Positions 11,319-14,564 of a DNA stretch of 14,564 nt are shown one piece after another. This stretch comes from Actinomycetes bacterium (GTDB taxonomy: Bacteria > Actinomycetota > Actinomycetes > Mycobacteriales > Micromonosporaceae). Numbering within the stretch: the stretch's first letter is position 1; each line of letters begins with the position of its first letter. The stretch is from NCBI GenBank assembly GCA_023437285.1, contig JAEZGP010000765.1:1-14564 (forward strand), written 5' to 3'. The notes under the pieces are model-generated. The model was not told the origin of the DNA. It worked only from the letters and a program-made list of their open reading frames with translations, and did no database searches. The translations under genes were made by a program, and so were the position numbers.

Positions 11319-11803
11319 CCGGCCTTGACGAGCGCGTACGCGAGCAGCGCGAACGCGGTGGTGGTGAGCACCGCGCGCACCACGTTCCAGCGTGCCCAGA
11401 GCCGTTCGTTGAACGCCGCCCGCACGCCGGCGACATCGGCCGTCGCCGGGTCGGCCGCCTTGAGCGCGTTGTTGCGCGGCACGTTGACCGCGACCGTGAC
11501 GGCGAACACGGCGAGGTAGAGCGCCAGCGCGGCCATCAGCCACGGCACCGGCGGCCGTGCGTCGTCGGCCAGGTGCGCCACGAGGGCCAGGCCCGTCAGG
11601 AGCGGGGCGCCGAGGAAGCCGACGACCAGGAAGAGCGGGTTGACGATGGCCCGGTCGAGTGCGGCGAACGCGCGAACGAACGTCGCGTCGTCCACCCGCC
11701 GCAGGCCCGGCATGACGGCGTTGGCGTAGATGCCGAACACGCCGGCCATGAGCCCCATCGAGACGGTGGCGGCGAGCAGCGTAACGAGGCGGAGGGTTTG
11801 CAT
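11306..11803 (-). CDS. DUF1772 (anthrone oxygenase-like) membrane protein
   Basis: A 165-residue protein with four membrane helices (about 5-27, 53-77, 87-107 and 142-160). The DUF1772 signatures are V-N-V-P-R-N-N-A-L (106-114) at the end of helix three and F-N-E-R-L-W-A-R-W-N-V-V-R (130-142) before helix four. Family members include fungal anthrone oxygenases, but most bacterial ones are uncharacterised. ATG 11803 is chosen because the first helix begins at once. A GGGAGG sits about 14 bases upstream, further than ideal, and a start at 11863 would add 20 basic/polar residues with no better ribosome binding site. It is monocistronic and convergent with the acyltransferase. Its upstream region holds a small palindrome (11876-11889). 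Confidence 0.8.
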   Translation of the reverse strand: MQTLRLVTLLAATVSMGLMAGVFGIYANAVMPGLRRVDDATFVRAFAALDRAIVNPLFLVVGFLGAPLLTGLALVAHLADDARPPVPWLMAALALYLAVFAVTVAVNVPRNNALKAADPATADVAGVRAAFNERLWARWNVVRAVLTTTAFALLAYALVKAGGLI

Positions 11804-11875
11804 CCGGCCATCATGCCGCCTCCCGGGCCCGCGCTCCCCAATGGACGGATCGCGGGCGGTCATTTCCCGGGCGGC

Positions 11876-11889
11876 CTAGGTATGCCTAG
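11876..11889. promoter_or_regulatory. Palindrome CTAGG-N4-CCTAG in the divergent gap
   Basis: CTAGG (11876-11880) and CCTAG (11885-11889) flank TATG. It lies between the divergent DUF1772 and small-hypothetical genes, about 75 bases upstream of the former. CTAG is scarce in GC-rich genomes, so two copies arranged symmetrically suggest a repressor operator. No regulator can be named. Confidence 0.35.
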
Positions 11890-11983
11890 AGACCGGTCGT
11901 GGGGGTCGAGGTAGGTAGGGGTGCCGAAGATGCGCATCCGCTGCTGATGGCGGCGGGAGCCGCGCGGCCGAGGATTGACTCAT

Positions 11984-12000
11984 CCGGTCGATCAGACCGG
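11984..12000 (+). promoter_or_regulatory. Inverted repeat CCGGTC-N5-GACCGG upstream of the small gene
   Basis: The arms CCGGTC (11984-11989) and GACCGG (11995-12000) are exact complements around GATCA, 25 bases before the ATG. A TTGACT, resembling a -35 element, lies immediately upstream at 11975-11980, but I see no good -10 at the matching distance. It may be an operator or leader hairpin. Confidence 0.35.
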
Positions 12001-12024
12001 CCCGCTCGGCCAAGGGAGCATGCC

Positions 12025-12282
12025 ATGCAGTACCACCTCGACTTCGTCGCCGCCGTCGCCCGGGACCGTCACGAGACACTCCTCGCTGAGGCCCGGCAGC
12101 ACCGGCTGTTATCGGCCGCCCGCTCGGCACGGGGCGAGCGGGCGGCACGCCGCCGGGCACGGGGGCGGCCGGCCCTCGCCCCGGCCGGTGACCCGGCCCA
12201 CCCGAAAACGGCTCAGGAATCGTCGGTGGCCGCCGGTAACCTAGCGGCGTGCGGACTACGCGCGACGGCGCCAGCTCGATGA
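12025..12282 (+). CDS. Small basic hypothetical protein preceding the regulator
   Basis: An 85-residue protein starting M-Q-Y-H-L-D-F-V-A-A-V-A-R-D-R-H and running into a helical, Arg/Ala-rich segment (H-R-L-L-S-A-A-R-S-A-R). It resembles a class of short uncharacterised actinobacterial proteins with an N-terminal amphipathic helix and a basic tail; I know no function for them. ATG 12025 has AAGGGAG six bases upstream, a good ribosome binding site. The tail (about 45-85) has low complexity and could be less constrained. The stop TGA at 12280-12282 overlaps the ATG of the large regulator (ATGA), so the small gene may serve mainly to couple translation into it. Confidence 0.55.
   Translation: MQYHLDFVAAVARDRHETLLAEARQHRLLSAARSARGERAARRRARGRPALAPAGDPAHPKTAQESSVAAGNLAACGLRATAPAR
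12237..12242 (+). promoter_or_regulatory. Possible internal -10 element for the LuxR-type regulator
   Basis: TAACCT (TANNNT) lies six bases before an in-frame GTG at 12249, the spacing of a leaderless actinobacterial start. It sits inside the small upstream gene. Neither the GTG nor the ATG at 12279 has a Shine-Dalgarno site, which makes either leaderless or coupled translation plausible. Confidence 0.3.
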
Positions 12283-14564
12283 TGATCGGACGCCAGCGCG
12301 AGCTGCGCCGACTGGCCCAGCTCGCGCTGGCGCGCCGGCCTGAGATCGCGATCGTGGCCGGTGAGCCCGGCATCGGCAAGACCCGCCTGGTGAGCGAGCT
12401 GCTCGACGGCCTGCCGCCGGGCACGGTAACCCTGGTGGGTCACGCGGAGCCGGGCTCGCTGTCGCGGCCCTACGAGGTGCTGCTCGACGCGCTCTACGGC
12501 CGCGTCGACGTCGACCCGGACCGGTTGGGGGCGCTCACCGACCCCGGCCGCAGTCCCGTGGAGCGCCTGCAGGTCGGCGTCGACCTGGTCGTCGACGTGA
12601 TCGCCGACGCCCCCGCCGTGATCGTCTTCGAGGACATCCACTGGATCGACTCGGAGAGCGCCGCGTTGTTCGAGCGCATCGCCGACCTGCCCGCGCCGGT
12701 GCTGCTCGTGGGGACGTACCGGCCGGGCGATGTGACCCGCAGGCACCCGGCCGCCGCCATGCTCGCCCACGTCGACCGGGCACACTCGGTCACCCACGTG
12801 CGTCTTGAGCGGCTCACCGAGGCGGAGACGGGGGCGCTCGTGGCGGCCGCGACCGGCGGGCCCGCGCCGGCCCGGGCCGTCTTCGCGCTGCACCAGCGCA
12901 CCGGCGGCAACCCGTTCTTCCTGGAGGAGCTGCTGCGCGGCTGGCAGGGCGGCGACCTGGAAAAGCTGGTCGACCACCCGCTGCCGTGGAACCTCGCCGA
13001 GACCCTGCGCCGCCAGTTGGACGACCTGCCGCCCAGCGCGACGGGCATGGTCGAGGCGGCCGCCGTGCTCGGCCACCGCATCCCGTTCGACCTGCTGGCC
13101 ACCGTGACGAAGGCGACGGAGGACGATCTGATCCGCGTCCTGCGTGACCTTGTCGACCGGGGCGTCCTGGTCGAGACGGGCGAGGACGAGTTCAGCTTCC
13201 GCCACGCGCTGGTCCGCGAGGCGATCACCGAGCAGATGCTGGGCCGGCAGCGCCGCCGCCTGCACGAGGCGGCCCTCGACACGCTGCTGGCCGGCGACGG
13301 CGCCGGCGACCCGGCCATGGTGGCGCACCACGCGCGCGGCGCCGGCCGGTACGAAGACATGATCAAGGCTGCTCGCGTCGGCGCCGAGGCCTACCTGTCG
13401 ATCGGCTCGGCCTACCAGGCGCTGCAACTGGCCGAGATGGGCCTCGACGAGGCGTGCAACGACGTCGAGCTGCTCGGCTCGGCGGCCCGCGCCGCGTGGC
13501 TGGTCGGCCTGATCGAGGACTCCAACGCGTACGCGCGCAAGTGGGCGAAGTATGCCACCGACGCGCGCGACCGCGCGGGTGCGCTGCATCTGCGGCTGAA
13601 GCTCGCGTGGGAACTCGACGAGATCGACGAGATGCGTGCCCTCACGGAGGAGATCAAGGCCACGATCGACGAGCTGCCTCCGGGTTTCGACCAGGCGCTC
13701 GCGATGACGGCGGTGGCCCACTCGGCCATGTTGCGCGACGACTTCGAGCAGGCGATGGCCTGGTCGGACCGGGCCGTGGCGGTCGCCGAGGAGCACGACC
13801 TGCCGGTCGTGAAGATCGCGGCGCTGGTGGAGAAGGGCTCCGCGATGTGCGAGTGGCCCGCCACCGTGCAGGCCAGCCGCGACCTGCTCATGGGTCTGGT
13901 TGACGAGGCGGAGCGGCTTGAGGAGTGGGTGCTCGCGGCCCGCGCCCTCAACTGTGTCGTGCAGAACCTCGCGCCGGCCGACGAAAAGGACAACGCCGCG
14001 CTGCTGGAACGCATGCGGGTCAACGCCGAACGGGGCGGGTTCGAGAAGCTCGCCGTCGCCGCCTACTACCAGGGCCGGGCCCGGCTCAAGATGCACGCGG
14101 GCGACCTGGCCGGCGCGATCACCGCCCTGCGCGACGGCCGCATCCGTGACCGGGGCTTCGCGCGACCGGGCCGGCGGGCCGACTACCACGCCGTCTTCCT
14201 CGCCGGTCTTTACCTTGAGTCCGACGACCTCGACCCGGTCGACGATATCCTCGCCGACCTGCGGTCCCGTCCCCAGATCTGGCCGTCCACGGTGCCGGGC
14301 GTGGCGTTTCACCTGGCCTGCCGGCGCGGTGACCTGGCCGCGGCGCAGGTCGAGCTCGACGCGCTGTCCAAGGCCGTGGCGACGCAGTACTGGCGCAGCG
14401 GTGCGCAGGCCCACGACCTGGTGTCGGCGGCTCTCGCCGTGGGACTGCCGCTGGCCCGCGTGGACCAACTGGCGGCCGACCTGCTCGACGACAGCGTGTG
14501 GGACCACTACCGGTCCATCGTGGCGGCGCAGCTCGCCGAGGCGCACGGCCGGGCGGCGGACGCG
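12279..14564 (+). CDS. LuxR/LAL-family ATP-binding transcriptional regulator, N-terminal part cut by the window edge
   Basis: The first 762 residues of a large STAND/AAA-type ATPase regulator are visible and the frame stays open to the window end. The start M-M-I-G-R-Q-R-E-L-R-R-L matches the family's 'GR..EL..L' opening. Walker A is G-E-P-G-I-G-K-T (28-35), Walker B V-I-V-F-E-D-I-H-W (114-122). Then come T-G-G-N-P-F-F-L-E-E-L-L (208-219) and F-R-H-A-L-V-R-E-A (307-315), all classic for LAL regulators. From about 350 onward helical repeats resemble TPRs. A C-terminal LuxR helix-turn-helix is expected beyond the edge, but I cannot see it; an adenylate-cyclase-linked or HTH-less relative is possible. 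ATG 12279 overlaps the small gene's stop; GTG 12249 is the alternative. Codon use matches the neighbours. Confidence 0.88.
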   Translation, partial: MMIGRQRELRRLAQLALARRPEIAIVAGEPGIGKTRLVSELLDGLPPGTVTLVGHAEPGSLSRPYEVLLDALYGRVDVDPDRLGALTDPGRSPVERLQVGVDLVVDVIADAPAVIVFEDIHWIDSESAALFERIADLPAPVLLVGTYRPGDVTRRHPAAAMLAHVDRAHSVTHVRLERLTEAETGALVAAATGGPAPARAVFALHQRTGGNPFFLEELLRGWQGGDLEKLVDHPLPWNLAETLRRQLDDLPPSATGMVEAAAVLGHRIPFDLLATVTKATEDDLIRVLRDLVDRGVLVETGEDEFSFRHALVREAITEQMLGRQRRRLHEAALDTLLAGDGAGDPAMVAHHARGAGRYEDMIKAARVGAEAYLSIGSAYQALQLAEMGLDEACNDVELLGSAARAAWLVGLIEDSNAYARKWAKYATDARDRAGALHLRLKLAWELDEIDEMRALTEEIKATIDELPPGFDQALAMTAVAHSAMLRDDFEQAMAWSDRAVAVAEEHDLPVVKIAALVEKGSAMCEWPATVQASRDLLMGLVDEAERLEEWVLAARALNCVVQNLAPADEKDNAALLERMRVNAERGGFEKLAVAAYYQGRARLKMHAGDLAGAITALRDGRIRDRGFARPGRRADYHAVFLAGLYLESDDLDPVDDILADLRSRPQIWPSTVPGVAFHLACRRGDLAAAQVELDALSKAVATQYWRSGAQAHDLVSAALAVGLPLARVDQLAADLLDDSVWDHYRSIVAAQLAEAHGRAADA

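Noticed and set aside
1..14564. Mobile elements, CRISPR arrays, tRNA or rRNA genes
   Set aside because: No transposase or integrase motif, no regularly spaced repeats and no tRNA-like cloverleaf was seen on either strand by eye.

Overview
The window looks like chromosomal DNA of a very GC-rich actinobacterium, probably in or near Micromonosporaceae. The reasons are strong G/C at third codon positions, frequent GTG starts, GGAGG-type ribosome binding sites, ATGA/TGATG stop-start overlaps, two possible leaderless starts, and the families present (DUF2243, MEDS-STAS, MEDS-HATPase, hemerythrin-KatE). The family placement is inference. I see no insertion sequence, phage, CRISPR array, rRNA or tRNA. 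The sequence is densely coding and both edges cut a gene.

Layout, left to right. (1) 1-2116, minus strand: an MFS transporter, a perfect 11-bp inverted repeat, a DUF2243 membrane protein, and the start of a probable CtaG-type cytochrome oxidase assembly protein that runs off the left edge. (2) 2166-4184, minus strand: a histidine phosphatase overlapping a stand-alone NAD(P)H-hydrate dehydratase, then an NTF2/SnoaL-like protein behind a nested inverted repeat. (3) 4185-4363: a divergent control region with a good match to the actinobacterial general-stress (SigB/SigF) promoter and a leader hairpin. (4) 4364-7047, plus strand: a hemerythrin-domain protein coupled to a large-subunit KatE catalase. 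A 15-bp hairpin then separates katE from a convergent orphan CheY/Rcp1-type response regulator. (5) 7646-9438, plus strand: a two-gene regulatory unit of MEDS-STAS and MEDS-HATPase proteins, both built on the same putative sensory domain. (6) 9532-11215, plus strand: a small unrecognised membrane-anchored or exported protein behind a second, weaker SigB/SigF-like site, then a membrane acyltransferase-3. (7) 11306-11803, minus strand: a DUF1772 membrane protein. (8) 12025-14564, plus strand: a small basic hypothetical protein overlapping a large LuxR/LAL-type ATPase regulator that runs off the right edge.

The most coherent story is oxidative and general stress. Catalase and hemerythrin sit behind a SigB/SigF-like promoter. 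Next to them is a partner-switching-like pair: a STAS protein whose usual phospho-serine position is not serine, and an RsbW-like ATPase, each fused to a MEDS domain. NAD(P)H-hydrate repair and the NTF2-like protein fit a housekeeping or damage-repair theme. The link between the regulator pair and the catalase operon is inferred from position and family only.
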